Part shown: one piece after another, positions 25,499 through 34,721 of the stretch | How positions within the stretch are numbered: the first letter of the stretch is position 1 | How the letters are laid out: each line of letters starts with the position of its first letter | Assembly (NCBI GenBank): GCA_001802125.1 | Contig: MGZK01000154.1 | Location: forward strand, 1 to 64,000 | Length of the DNA: 64,000 nucleotides | Direction: 5' to 3' | Origin: Geobacteraceae bacterium GWC2_55_20 | GTDB taxonomy: Bacteria; Desulfobacterota; Desulfuromonadia; Geobacterales; Pseudopelobacteraceae | The notes under the pieces: model-generated | Database searches by the model: none | The model's input: only the letters and a program-made list of their open reading frames with translations | Told to the model about the DNA's origin: nothing | Translations under genes and position numbers: made by a program

Positions 25499-25932
25499 TG
25501 GGACTGAGGCGAGAAGCGCGTGAGCTGGCGCTGCAGATGCTCTATGCACTGGATGCGAATTCATCGGCCGGGGTGCGGGATACTTTTGTGGCTTTCCGTG
25601 AAGAACAGGACGAGGTGACCGCCCGGGTCAGGGTGTTTGCCGAAGAGCTGGTGCAGGGGGTCATGAGCCGGCGGGACGAGATTGATGAAGCCATCAAGGC
25701 CCGCTCCAAGAACTGGGCCCTGGCCCGCATGCCGCGCGTGGACCTGAACGTGATGCGTCTGGCGGCCTACGAGCTGATGTATTGCCCCGACATCCCCAAG
25801 AAGGTCAGCATCAACGAGGCGATCGAGATCGCCCGCCGTTTCGGCGACAAGGAATCACCGGCTTTCGTGAACGGTATTCTGGACGAGATCGAGGCCTGTG
25901 CAAAAACTGAAACAACCGGCGAGGAACAATGA
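25498..25932 (+). CDS. nusB: Transcription antitermination factor NusB
   Basis: A 144-residue all-helical RNA-binding protein with the typical start [17 protein letters not shown] and the C-terminal block [30 protein letters not shown]. It joins NusE in rRNA antitermination complexes. The ribH-nusB order is common. It overlaps hom by 4 bases. Confidence 0.95.
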   Translation: MGLRREARELALQMLYALDANSSAGVRDTFVAFREEQDEVTARVRVFAEELVQGVMSRRDEIDEAIKARSKNWALARMPRVDLNVMRLAAYELMYCPDIPKKVSINEAIEIARRFGDKESPAFVNGILDEIEACAKTETTGEEQ

Positions 25933-27245
25933 ACGATATAAAAGTAGGTCTGATAGGATTCGGCAATATCGGCGCGGGCGTTGTCAAGCTGCTGCGCGAT
26001 AATGCCGACGTTATCCGCAACAAGGTCGGAACCGGGATCGTGCTGAAACGTATCGCCGATCTGGACATAACCAGCGACCGGGGTGTCGCGGTCGATTCCT
26101 TGATTATGACTACCGATGTCAACGAGATCTTCAATGATCCCGAAATTTCCGTCGTGATCGAACTGATCGGCGGTTATGAGCCGGCCAAGAGCTTCGTGCT
26201 GAAGGCGATCGAAAACGGCAAGCATATCGTCACCGCCAACAAGGCCCTTCTGGCGCTGCATGGCAACGACATCTACTCCGCCGCCGCCCGCAAGGGGGTC
26301 GAGGTGCAGTTCGAGGCTTCCGTCGGTGGCGGCATTCCGGTACTGACCGCGATCAAGAGCAATCTGGCGGCCAACCGTTTCGGCAGCGTCTTCGGCATCA
26401 TGAACGGCACCTGCAACTATATCCTGACCCGCATGACCCAGGAAGGGGCCGACTTTGCCGAGGTGTTGCAGGCGGCCCAGGATCTGGGCTACGCCGAGCC
26501 GGACCCGACCTTCGATATCGAGGGGGTTGACACGGCCCACAAGCTGGCGGTGCTGGTTTCGCTCTGCTTCGGCACCCGCATTGATTTCAACGCTATCTAC
26601 ACCGAGGGCATCACCAGCATCAGCGGACTGGATGTGAAGTTTGCCAAGGAGTTCGGTTATCGCATCAAGCTGCTGGCGATCGGCAAGTTTTGCGACGGAC
26701 AGGTGGAAGCCCGCGTGCATCCGACCATGATTCCGCTGCACAACCCGCTGGCCGATGTGAACGGGGTCTTCAACGCCATCCGCCTGACCGGTGATTTTGT
26801 CGGCCCGGTGATGTTCTACGGCCGCGGCGCCGGACAGAACCCGACCGCCAGCGCGATTGTCGGCGATCTGATCGGCCTGGCCCGCAGCATTCAGGCCGGA
26901 GCCGGGCGTCGCATGGCTCCGCTCGGTTTTCTGGATGCCTCGGTAACCGACCTGCCGATCAAGCCGATGGCCGAGATCGTCAGCAAGTACATGCTCCGTT
27001 TCAGTGCGCTGGACAAGCCGGGAGTGCTGGGAGCCATCGCCGGATCGCTGGGCAAGCACGGCATCAGCATCGAGTCGATGGTCCAGACCGCCCATGAGGC
27101 AGATGACTCGGCCCCGGTGCCGATCGTGATCATGACCCACGAAGCGCGGGAAGGTTCAATACAGCTGGCACTGTCGGAAATCGACCAGCTGGACATTATC
27201 TGCCAGAAAACCGCTTTCATTCGGATTGAGGACAATCTGGAATAA
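25929..27245 (+). CDS. hom: Homoserine dehydrogenase
   Basis: A 438-residue enzyme that reduces aspartate semialdehyde to homoserine. The N-terminal NAD(P) site is [15 protein letters not shown], the middle has [12 protein letters not shown] and [12 protein letters not shown] with catalytic GTCNYILT, and the C-terminus is an ACT domain ([20 protein letters not shown], about 355-430) for feedback control, probably by threonine. It feeds threonine, methionine and isoleucine synthesis. The length is typical for the ACT-bearing form. Confidence 0.96.
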   Translation: MNDIKVGLIGFGNIGAGVVKLLRDNADVIRNKVGTGIVLKRIADLDITSDRGVAVDSLIMTTDVNEIFNDPEISVVIELIGGYEPAKSFVLKAIENGKHIVTANKALLALHGNDIYSAAARKGVEVQFEASVGGGIPVLTAIKSNLAANRFGSVFGIMNGTCNYILTRMTQEGADFAEVLQAAQDLGYAEPDPTFDIEGVDTAHKLAVLVSLCFGTRIDFNAIYTEGITSISGLDVKFAKEFGYRIKLLAIGKFCDGQVEARVHPTMIPLHNPLADVNGVFNAIRLTGDFVGPVMFYGRGAGQNPTASAIVGDLIGLARSIQAGAGRRMAPLGFLDASVTDLPIKPMAEIVSKYMLRFSALDKPGVLGAIAGSLGKHGISIESMVQTAHEADDSAPVPIVIMTHEAREGSIQLALSEIDQLDIICQKTAFIRIEDNLE

Positions 27246-27270
27246 TACTGAAATTATTTGGGAGGGAACC

Positions 27271-28626
27271 ATGAATACCAAAATTCTGCTCAGCGAAGAT
27301 CAGATCCCCAAACAGTGGTACAACATCATCCCCGATATGCCCGGCCCGCTGGCGCCGGTCATCAACCCCCAGACCCTCAAACCGGTCACTCCGGAGGACA
27401 TGCTGGCGATTTTCCCCATGTCCCTGATCGAACAGGAGATGTCGCCCAACCGCTGGATCGATATCCCCGACGAAGTTCGCGACATCTACAGGCTGTGGAG
27501 GCCGTCGCCGCTTTTCCGGGCGCATCGCCTGGAGAAGGCGCTGGGAACCCCCGCCAAGATCTATTACAAGTACGAGGGCGTTTCGCCGGCCGGTTCACAC
27601 AAACCGAACTCGGCCATCCCCCAGGCCTACTATAACAAGCAGGCCGGCATCCGCCGCTTGGCAACCGAGACCGGCGCCGGCCAGTGGGGCAGTTCGCTGG
27701 CCCTGGCCTGTTCCATGTTCGGTCTGGAATGCACCGTCTATATGGTCAAGGTTTCCTGCAGCCAGAAGCCTTACCGCAAGAGCATGATGCAGCTGTGGGG
27801 GGCGCAGGTGATCCCGTCGCCGTCCGAATTCACCAATGCCGGCCGCGCGATCCTGGCCCATGATCCGGATTGCCTCGGCAGCCTGGGAATCGCCATCTCG
27901 GAGGCGGTTGAAGATGCCGCCAGCCATGCCGACACCAACTATGCCCTCGGCAGCGTGCTGAATCATGTCTGTCTGCACCAGACCGTGATCGGCCAGGAGG
28001 CCCAGGCCCAGATGAAGATCGCCGGGGATTATCCTGACGTGGTGATCGCCTGCTGCGGCGGCGGCTCCAACTTCGCCGGACTGTCCTTCCCGTTCATCGC
28101 CGACCGGGCCAACGGCAAAAAAGTGCGCTGCGTGGCGGTGGAACCGGCTTCGTGCCCGACCCTGACCAAGGGGGTCTATGCCTTCGATTACGGCGATACC
28201 GCCAAGATGGCGCCGATCTCGATGATGTACACCCTGGGCCACGACTTCATGCCCCCCGGCATCCATGCCGGCGGTCTGCGCTATCACGGCGAGTCGCCAC
28301 TGGTTTCCCAGCTGTACCACGCCGGCCAGATCGAGGCCAAGGCATACAAGCAGAACTCCTGTTTCGAAGGCGCGCTGCTGTTTTCGCGCTGCGAGGGGAT
28401 TGTCCCGGCGCCCGAGTCCTCCCATGCCGTGCGGGCCGCGATCGACGAGGCGGTGCTGGCCAAGGAGGAAGGCAAGGAGCGGACGATCCTGTTCGGTCTC
28501 TCCGGCCACGGCCAGCTGGACATGGGCGCCTATGACGCCTATCTCTCCGGCAACCTGGAAGATTACGAGTATCCGGACGAGATGGTCAAGCAGGCGCTGG
28601 AACGGCTGCCCAAAATCAGCCTGTAG
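27271..28626 (+). CDS. trpB2: Tryptophan synthase beta chain, TrpB2 type
   Basis: A 451-residue PLP enzyme of the longer TrpB2 class. Seen: [15 protein letters not shown] with the PLP Lys, [14 protein letters not shown], and the phosphate-binding GGGSNFAGL. TrpB2 forms can make tryptophan without TrpA or use other indole sources. GGGAGG lies 8 bases before ATG 27271; longer starts are rejected. A second TrpB of the usual class is at 37961. The stop codon TAG is also the first part of a GGGGCGA repeat. Confidence 0.95.
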   Translation: MNTKILLSEDQIPKQWYNIIPDMPGPLAPVINPQTLKPVTPEDMLAIFPMSLIEQEMSPNRWIDIPDEVRDIYRLWRPSPLFRAHRLEKALGTPAKIYYKYEGVSPAGSHKPNSAIPQAYYNKQAGIRRLATETGAGQWGSSLALACSMFGLECTVYMVKVSCSQKPYRKSMMQLWGAQVIPSPSEFTNAGRAILAHDPDCLGSLGIAISEAVEDAASHADTNYALGSVLNHVCLHQTVIGQEAQAQMKIAGDYPDVVIACCGGGSNFAGLSFPFIADRANGKKVRCVAVEPASCPTLTKGVYAFDYGDTAKMAPISMMYTLGHDFMPPGIHAGGLRYHGESPLVSQLYHAGQIEAKAYKQNSCFEGALLFSRCEGIVPAPESSHAVRAAIDEAVLAKEEGKERTILFGLSGHGQLDMGAYDAYLSGNLEDYEYPDEMVKQALERLPKISL

Positions 28627-28647
28627 GGGCGAATCTCGTATTCGCCC
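28624..28647. repeat. TAGGGGCGA hairpin repeat after trpB2
   Basis: gggcgaat-ctcgt-attcgccc forms an 8-base stem. A copy with the same CTCGT loop follows the lytic transglycosylase gene at 57443-57466. In both cases the repeat begins with the TAG stop codon. Confidence 0.7.
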
Positions 28648-28689
28648 GAATCAATTTCGCGTTTCCACATAAATACATTGGATGCCGAT

Positions 28690-28959
28690 ATGATCACTGA
28701 AAACGACAGAGCGATTATCATGCAGTGTGCGAAGAAGTACAACGTCTCGTCTGTTGTTGTATTCGGGTCATCACTTGATGAAAGCGGAGATGCTCATGAT
28801 ATCGATCTTGGCGTGAAAGGCCTTGACCCAGGGCTGTTTTTTAAATTTTACGCCGAGTTGTTCAAGCGTTTATCAAAGTCGGTTGACCTTGTCGATATTA
28901 GCAGGAAAACTCTCTTCAACGAGCTTGTGGAGGAATCCGGAGTTCGTATCTATGGATAA
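28690..28959 (+). CDS. MNT-type nucleotidyltransferase, antitoxin candidate
   Basis: An 89-residue minimal nucleotidyltransferase. The core SVVVFGSSLDESGDAHDIDL contains the GS motif and the D-x-D metal ligands. Starting at ATG 28690 (a TTG at 28678 is possible). It overlaps the HEPN gene by 8 bases. In MNT/HEPN pairs the MNT protein modifies and silences the HEPN RNase by adding nucleotides. The pair lies between trpB2 and trpF, unrelated to tryptophan synthesis. Confidence 0.82.
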   Translation: MITENDRAIIMQCAKKYNVSSVVVFGSSLDESGDAHDIDLGVKGLDPGLFFKFYAELFKRLSKSVDLVDISRKTLFNELVEESGVRIYG

Positions 28960-29380
28960 TCTGCCAAAACAGATAGCTGCAGAGGTGGAAAATGTCGGGT
29001 TTGCTCTTCGAAATCTTGAAGAGACCATGGGACGGCAGGTCAAGACTGTTGTAGAACTGGCCGCCATGGGTACCTTTCTGCACAATATTTATAACGGGAT
29101 CGAGAATATTCTTAAACAGTCCTTGAAATTGAACAAGATCCAGATGGCCAGGGGAGAAAACTGGCATAAAGAGTTGCTAACCCTGTCTGTCACGAACGGT
29201 ATCATAAGCGAGGGTTTGTCGGATGAACTTTACGAGTACCTGACGTTCAGACATTATTTTGTGCATGCTTATGGTTTCATGCTTGAAGAAGCGCCACTGG
29301 AGCCTTTGGCTCAAAATATTCCAGGGATCTGGTCAAAGTTTATATCCGAGGTGGCGCAAAGTTTCGGAGTCAATCTTTAG
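28952..29380 (+). CDS. HEPN-domain protein, toxin candidate
   Basis: A 142-residue helical protein. Residues about 96-103 read FRHYFVHAY, the R-x4-H active motif of HEPN RNases. The first half (TFLHNIYNGIENILKQSL) fits the HEPN four-helix bundle. It begins inside the end of the MNT gene, which is the usual order in this toxin-antitoxin class. Another possible role is a nucleotide-dependent accessory protein, but the intact motif favours an RNase. Confidence 0.82.
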   Translation: MDNLPKQIAAEVENVGFALRNLEETMGRQVKTVVELAAMGTFLHNIYNGIENILKQSLKLNKIQMARGENWHKELLTLSVTNGIISEGLSDELYEYLTFRHYFVHAYGFMLEEAPLEPLAQNIPGIWSKFISEVAQSFGVNL

Positions 29381-29421
29381 TAAATTCTTTCAGATCTTTT
29401 TCCATGTTCCATGAGTCAGGC

Positions 29422-30042
29422 ATGATCAAAATCAAAATCTGCGGCATAACCAACATCGAGGACGCCCTGGCGGCGGTGGAAGCCGGGGCCGACGCTCTCG
29501 GCTTTGTCTTTTACAATAAATCCCCGCGCAACATCTCTCCCGAACAGGCCGCCGCGTTGATCCGCCGTCTGCCCCCCTTTGTGCAGACGGTCGGGCTGTT
29601 CGTCAACGAAGAGCTGGCGGTTGTCAACGGCATTGCCGACCGCTGCGGCCTTGACATCGTGCAGTTGCACGGGGATGAAACCCCCGAGTACTGCAGCGGC
29701 GTCAGACGCCGGTTGATCAAGGCTTTCAGGGTGAAAGACGAAACCTGCCTCGACCTGATCGACGACTATGATGTCGCCGCCTGCCTGCTGGATGCCTGGT
29801 CGCCCAGCGCCTACGGCGGCACCGGGAAAACCTTCAACTGGGAGATTGCCGCCGCTGCTGCGGCTTCAAAGCGTATCATCCTGGCCGGGGGGCTGACTCC
29901 GGGAAATGTCGCCGCTGCGGTAAGAGCGGTCCGCCCCTATGCGGTGGATGTCTCCAGCGGCGTTGAAGCGGCGCCGGGCAGAAAAGATCACAAAATACTT
30001 CAGCAGTTCATTGAAGCTGCCAGGATTTCGCATGAAGAGTAA
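29422..30042 (+). CDS. trpF: Phosphoribosylanthranilate isomerase
   Basis: A 206-residue TIM-barrel enzyme of tryptophan synthesis. Seen: IKICGITNIEDALAAVEAGAD with catalytic Cys, the active-site Asp in LLDAWSPSAYGGTGKTFNW, and AGGLTPGNVAAAV with VDVSSGVEAAPG. ATG 29422 begins the usual MIKIKICG; an earlier ATG at 29404 is possible. Its end overlaps the next gene by 11 bases, so the sugar-transfer genes are fused to its transcript. Confidence 0.95.
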   Translation: MIKIKICGITNIEDALAAVEAGADALGFVFYNKSPRNISPEQAAALIRRLPPFVQTVGLFVNEELAVVNGIADRCGLDIVQLHGDETPEYCSGVRRRLIKAFRVKDETCLDLIDDYDVAACLLDAWSPSAYGGTGKTFNWEIAAAAAASKRIILAGGLTPGNVAAAVRAVRPYAVDVSSGVEAAPGRKDHKILQQFIEAARISHEE

Positions 30043-31519
30043 AGAGCAAAAGATAGCACATTATGACAGCATCGCCCACGAGCGCGACGGGTGGCGTTCG
30101 AGAAACAGTTATTATTATAAAAAACTTGAAGGACTGCTCGCTTCTCTGGTTCCCCAGGGTAAGAAGATCATCGAGATCGGTTGCGGCACTGGCGAACTGC
30201 TGGCGGCACTCAAGCCGTCGTCAGGCGTCGGCCTGGACTTCAGCAAGAGTATGATCGAGATTGCGCATAACAGATTTCCTTCTCTGCGCTTTAGCTGCCA
30301 GGATGCGGAAAACATCTTGGAAAACGAAACCTTCGAGTATGTCATCATGTCCGATCTGGTCGGTGAGCTGACCGATGTTTGGGTATCCTTTCAGGAGTTG
30401 CACAAGCTGACCGACGCGAGCTCGAGGGTCGTGATCACCTACTACAACTACCTGTGGGAACCGGTACTGCGTCTGGCGGAAAAACTCGGATTTCGAATGC
30501 CACAGGATTACCAGAACTGGCTCTCGCTGGACGATATCGAACATGTCCTCAACCTTAACGATTTTGAGGTGATCAAAAAAGGGTGTCATACCCTGATTCC
30601 GGTCCACATCCCGCTGATTTCCAACTTTGTCAACAAATTCGCATCACTGGTGCCCGTGCTGAAAAATCTCTGCCTGATTCAGTATATTGTAGCCAAACAG
30701 GCGCCGTTTATCTCCCGCGACAATATTCCAAATCTGAAGGTCTCGGTGATCATCCCCTGCAGAAACGAGATGGGCAACATCGAAAGTGCCGTGGAAAGAG
30801 TTCCGATGATGGGAGCGGCAACCGAACTGATCTTTGTCGATGGCGAATCCAGCGACGGTACCGTTGAAAAAATCGAGGAGATGATTCTCAAGTACAACAA
30901 CACAAAGGATATTCGCCTGATCCATCAAACAGCTCCGGTCTCCGAAGGCAATCCATCAGGAGAGCACTCCCTGACCCCACCTAACAAGATGCTCAAGCTC
31001 GGCAAGGGGGATGCGGTCCGTAAAGGCTTTGAAGCCGCCACCGGCGACATCCTGATGATACTGGACTCGGACCTGACCGTCCCCCCCGAGGATCTTCCCA
31101 AATTTTATGACGCGATTGCCTCCGGCAAGGGAGAGTTCATCAACGGCACTCGCCTTGTCTACCAAATGGAAAAACAGGCCATGCGAACACTCAATCTCTT
31201 CGGCAACATGTTCTTCAGCAAGGTTTTCACCTGGCTACTCGATCAGCCGATCAAGGATACTTTGTGCGGAACAAAGGTACTATTCAAGCGGGACTATGAG
31301 AACATCAAGGCCAACAGGAACTACTTCGGCGATTTCGATCCATTTGGGGATTTCGACCTGCTCTTCGGCGCCGCGAAACAGAATCTGAAGATCGTTGAAG
31401 TGCCGATCAGATATCGCATGAGGACCTATGGCGACATCAAGATCGAACGCTTCAAGCATGGACTGATACTGTTAAAAATGAGCTTGATCGGTTTGAGAAA
31501 GCTGAAGTTGATTTCCTGA
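30032..31519 (+). CDS. Fused SAM methyltransferase and family 2 glycosyltransferase
   Basis: A 495-residue two-domain protein. Residues 1-215 form a class I methyltransferase (IIEIGCGTGELLAAL as SAM site, then YVIMSDLVGELTD). Residues about 232-495 form a GT-A glycosyltransferase like dolichyl-phosphate mannose synthase (VSVIIPCRNEMGNIESAV, LIFVDGESSDGT, GDILMILDSDLTVPPEDL). The GT part has no C-terminal membrane segments. The start at ATG 30032 lies inside the end of trpF. The fusion suggests that a lipid-linked sugar or the lipid itself is methylated as it is transferred. Confidence 0.87.
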   Translation: MKSKEQKIAHYDSIAHERDGWRSRNSYYYKKLEGLLASLVPQGKKIIEIGCGTGELLAALKPSSGVGLDFSKSMIEIAHNRFPSLRFSCQDAENILENETFEYVIMSDLVGELTDVWVSFQELHKLTDASSRVVITYYNYLWEPVLRLAEKLGFRMPQDYQNWLSLDDIEHVLNLNDFEVIKKGCHTLIPVHIPLISNFVNKFASLVPVLKNLCLIQYIVAKQAPFISRDNIPNLKVSVIIPCRNEMGNIESAVERVPMMGAATELIFVDGESSDGTVEKIEEMILKYNNTKDIRLIHQTAPVSEGNPSGEHSLTPPNKMLKLGKGDAVRKGFEAATGDILMILDSDLTVPPEDLPKFYDAIASGKGEFINGTRLVYQMEKQAMRTLNLFGNMFFSKVFTWLLDQPIKDTLCGTKVLFKRDYENIKANRNYFGDFDPFGDFDLLFGAAKQNLKIVEVPIRYRMRTYGDIKIERFKHGLILLKMSLIGLRKLKLIS

Positions 31520-32259
31520 TGAGTATGTCCGTGCATGGAAACGATACCCGACTGGAAAATGAAATCCGGCATGGCGCGTTCATTGCCGACAATCCCGGCA
31601 CGATCTGGAACTGGGAATCCCCGGCCGGAAAAATCAGATGGCGCCGACGCGCAGCCATGCTGTCCGGACATATTACCCCTGGCATGATGGTACTCGAACT
31701 GGGCTGCGGAGCAGGCTATTACACCAAAGAGCTGGTCCTGACCGGCGCAGATATCAGCGCCATCGATATCTCACCGGATCTGCTGGCATTGGCAGAGCAA
31801 AATGTATCTTCGGACCATGTCACCTTTTTGCGTGAAAACGCCTATGCCATGGGATTCGAGAACGAATCCTTCGATACCGTGGTCGGCAGTTCCGTACTCC
31901 ACCACCTGGATGTGAAGCCAGCCATCCGTGAGATCCACCGGGTTTTGAAAAAAGGGGGCAGCATGGTGTTTACCGAACCAAACATGCTGAACCCGCAGAT
32001 CATGCTGCAAAAGAACATACCGTATCTCAAGGAGCGACTAGGCGATTCTCCGGACGAAACCGCCTTCTTCAAATGGCAGCTAATACGACTGCTCAAAAAC
32101 CACGGCTTCAGGGAGATAACGGTGGAACCATTTGATTTTCTGCATCCTTCAATTCCCCGGGTGCTGATTCCCGCCTTCGAACGGCTCAATACCTGGCTGG
32201 AACATACCCCGTTCCTGAAAGAGATCGCCGGTTCTCTCTTCATTCGGGCACACAAGTAA
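31519..32259 (+). CDS. SAM-dependent methyltransferase
   Basis: A 246-residue class I methyltransferase. The SAM site is MVLELGCGAGYYTKELVLTG, followed by AIDISPDLLALAEQN and the post-site block SFDTVVGSSVLHHLDVKPAI. Its ATG overlaps the previous stop by one base, so it is co-transcribed with the methyltransferase-GT2 fusion. The substrate is probably a sugar or polyprenol intermediate, by context only. Confidence 0.87.
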   Translation: MSMSVHGNDTRLENEIRHGAFIADNPGTIWNWESPAGKIRWRRRAAMLSGHITPGMMVLELGCGAGYYTKELVLTGADISAIDISPDLLALAEQNVSSDHVTFLRENAYAMGFENESFDTVVGSSVLHHLDVKPAIREIHRVLKKGGSMVFTEPNMLNPQIMLQKNIPYLKERLGDSPDETAFFKWQLIRLLKNHGFREITVEPFDFLHPSIPRVLIPAFERLNTWLEHTPFLKEIAGSLFIRAHK

Positions 32260-32265
32260 CAATCA

Positions 32266-33879
32266 ATGAATACCTGCCATCTCACCAAATCCCAATTTGT
32301 CGTATTTGCATGTGTCACACTCGTGTGCGCATTTTGGTTAGACCTTTTTACAGCCATCCCCCAGCGCTGGGACGCCGTACCGACTTTCGACACCGTTTTT
32401 TTCATAAAACTGGCTGAGAACATCCTCAAGTTCAAGGAATTTGGCTGGATCGGGTATCATGAACCTTGCTTTTATCCGCTGCTAACGGCTTTCCTGACGA
32501 TCTTTACGGGCGACCTGTATGTCTCCGCCGTGACTATTTCAAAGGTTTCGACAGTGCTGCTGCCGGGGGTCGTCTATCTGTTTGCCCGGGATCTCTTCTC
32601 GGACAGGGTTGGACTCAGCGCGGCTCTCCTGATGCTGTTCTTTCCTCACATGAAGACGATTTCCGGGAGCAGCCAGTCTGAAGCTCTCTATGTGTTCCTG
32701 ATTACCTGTTCGGCAACTCTGCTCTGGAAGTCGTGGAAAGGTGCCTCCGCTCCTGTGGCCGTCTGCGCCGGCATTTCCTTTGCCGCTGCCTATCTGACGC
32801 GATCCGAGGGAATCTTCACCATGCTGTTCCTGATTGCCTTTCTGGTCATCTTCGGAAGGTCGGTGGGACATCCACGCGCTGCTGTTCAAACCACGGGAAT
32901 AATCCTGATAACGTTTGCCATTATATGCACCCCCTATATTGGCCACCTCAGCAAACATTACGGATCGCTGACCATCGGAACAAAAACCAGCGGCATCTAT
33001 TTCTGGGTGCGTGACAAGTGTTTTCATGATCCGGACCCGGAGCGCACCGAATGGGGACTGTCTCCTCAGGGAGAACTCAATCTGATCTCCATGAAGTCTC
33101 AGGACCTGCTGGCATACTGGAGAAGGGACATCCCGCGCAGCATCAACGTCTATCTGAAGAATTTTTCGGAACAGATCCCGGGCAGAATTCCCAATGACGG
33201 CGGTATCAAACACTATCCCCAGATTTATCCGGTGTATCTTGCCATACCACTCGTGGCGGGCCTGATCCTTCTCTACCGCAGGTGTGCATCATTCATTCCG
33301 GCCGGATATCTTCTCTCCGGTTTTCTGCTGCTCTTCATCTATCCGCTGCTGACAGGCGGCTGGTGGCGGTATCTCATAAACTTGCTGCCCTTTTTTCTGA
33401 TTCTGTCGGCAATGTCCCTGGACGAAATCGCTACGAGCATCTTTCACGACAAGAGGTCACGTCTACTCCTTGCGGTTGCAGTGGCTTTGACAACCGTCTA
33501 TCATATCTGGATTGTTGCCTGGCAGCCTGTGCCACAGAACGTCGTCAGCTATCAAAGCAACAAGAGCTCGGTAGCCGAAGAAACCAGAAAGGCCGGCGCC
33601 TGGGCACGGCGGATCCTGCCTGCCGATGCAAGCTATATGGCGCAATGGACCCGGCTACCCTTCTATCTTCAGGGACGGTGGATCGCCATGCCGGAGGCCG
33701 ACCTGGATGGAGTGCTGTATTATGCACGCAAAAACGCAGCGGCATATCTGCTCATCGAATCAGACGATGCCCTGACAGTAGCACAACTGACTAAGTTAGG
33801 CATACCGGGAGTCACTTACGTCGGAACCTATGCCAGCCAGACTATCAGCTACTACTGTACGCTCCTGCAGCTAAAGTAG
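32266..33879 (+). CDS. GT39-like membrane glycosyltransferase
   Basis: A 537-residue protein with about 11 membrane segments. The first loop has TFDTVFFIKLAENI (acidic residue at the GT-C catalytic position) and YHEPCFYPLLTAF. This layout fits GT-C/ArnT-PMT enzymes that take sugar from a polyprenyl carrier on the periplasmic face. The C-terminal 130 residues form a soluble domain. It ends the sugar-transfer group after trpF. Confidence 0.8.
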   Translation: MNTCHLTKSQFVVFACVTLVCAFWLDLFTAIPQRWDAVPTFDTVFFIKLAENILKFKEFGWIGYHEPCFYPLLTAFLTIFTGDLYVSAVTISKVSTVLLPGVVYLFARDLFSDRVGLSAALLMLFFPHMKTISGSSQSEALYVFLITCSATLLWKSWKGASAPVAVCAGISFAAAYLTRSEGIFTMLFLIAFLVIFGRSVGHPRAAVQTTGIILITFAIICTPYIGHLSKHYGSLTIGTKTSGIYFWVRDKCFHDPDPERTEWGLSPQGELNLISMKSQDLLAYWRRDIPRSINVYLKNFSEQIPGRIPNDGGIKHYPQIYPVYLAIPLVAGLILLYRRCASFIPAGYLLSGFLLLFIYPLLTGGWWRYLINLLPFFLILSAMSLDEIATSIFHDKRSRLLLAVAVALTTVYHIWIVAWQPVPQNVVSYQSNKSSVAEETRKAGAWARRILPADASYMAQWTRLPFYLQGRWIAMPEADLDGVLYYARKNAAAYLLIESDDALTVAQLTKLGIPGVTYVGTYASQTISYYCTLLQLK

Positions 33880-33931
33880 CAGCAGCGCGGACTGTATGCG
33901 GAATGAAACTGTACTTAAACGAGGTGATACT

Positions 33932-34021
33932 TTGAAATCCCCGGACAAAACCGGCCACTTCGGCAGTCGTTACGTTCCAGAAACCCTGATGCAGGCCCTG
34001 TTGAAATTGAAAAAAACACAA
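33932..34021 (+). pseudogene. Remnant of a trpB 5' end
   Basis: From TTG 33932, following GAGGTG, about 30 codons read [20 protein letters not shown] and continue QALLKLKKTQ. The intact TrpB at 37961 begins [20 protein letters not shown]. The match is clear but lacks three codons (after GHFG), and the bases differ at many third positions. After this the similarity stops and the frame ends soon. It is the broken start of a second or foreign trpB. Confidence 0.8.
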
Positions 34022-34493
34022 AGAGCCCTTTAATAAAGTCAAGATCTGCAGCATATTCAAGTCCCCCCTCCCCCCTTCCCATGCAAGCCCGTTCCAAAAG
34101 GCTTCGGTGGTGTGGGCTTTCCAATAACTTCTAACTTCCCCGAAAATTCCATTCGACAAAATTACGATGGCTCACACTTCACTGGAACGAAGTACAAATT
34201 TAATATTATTCAACGCCCTTTCTGATATTCGGGATGGTTTCTGTAACAGGCACGTTCAGCTAATACATGTTCGTATATTTTGTTGCTGGCATTTCGCTGG
34301 CTGTACGTCATTTAGCGTACACAAAACAATTACCAAAAAGACAACTAAATTTATAATTCAATATTGTAGCTATGTTGCCAGACACATATCAGCGACAATG
34401 AAATATGCTTCGCTAAAAAACTAGTAAAATAGCTAGTTCTCTGATAAATACGAGTAACTGAATATTGTGTTCCCATAACGACCTGCACATTTA

Positions 34494-34634
34494 TCAATGG
34501 AGCTGTGGTAGCAGCCTGCTAAATGATTCTCCATAGGCATTTGCTAACAGTTTTGGTGATTCTACTGTTAGCTCATCTGCCTCAATATTGCCAGAAAGCT
34601 GATAGATGACAGAATAAGTCCCAGCAATCGCTAC
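34494..34634 (-). pseudogene. Possible minus-strand gene remnant
   Basis: On the minus strand, 46 codons are open between two stops and read VAIAGTYSVIYQLSGNIEAD and then ELTVESPKLLANAYGESF. The composition looks protein-like, but there is no start codon or ribosome site, so it may be the tail of a lost gene. No family is recognised. Confidence 0.3.
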
Positions 34635-34721
34635 TTAAGCAATGTGGATAATCTACGTACATCGATTGTGTTGTATCAAAAAAGAGTTTTTTAATCGCCA
34701 ACAAGACAAAAGGAGGAGCAA

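Larger units (their letters stand above)
33880..34721. other. Long gene-poor region with two gene remnants
   Basis: About 840 bases, AT-richer than its surroundings, with no intact gene. It contains a remnant of a trpB start (33932-34021), a possible minus-strand remnant (34494-34634), and a short hairpin around 34302-34321. It marks the left edge of the stretch that separates the sugar-transfer group from the intact trpB. Confidence 0.7.

Noticed and set aside
25767..27140. Long minus-strand frame over hom
   Set aside because: It is antisense to homoserine dehydrogenase, with His/Gly/Gln-rich shadow composition.
34167..34424. 85-codon frame in the gap before the BNR gene
   Set aside because: It lies in AT-rich DNA without a ribosome site and with low-quality composition.
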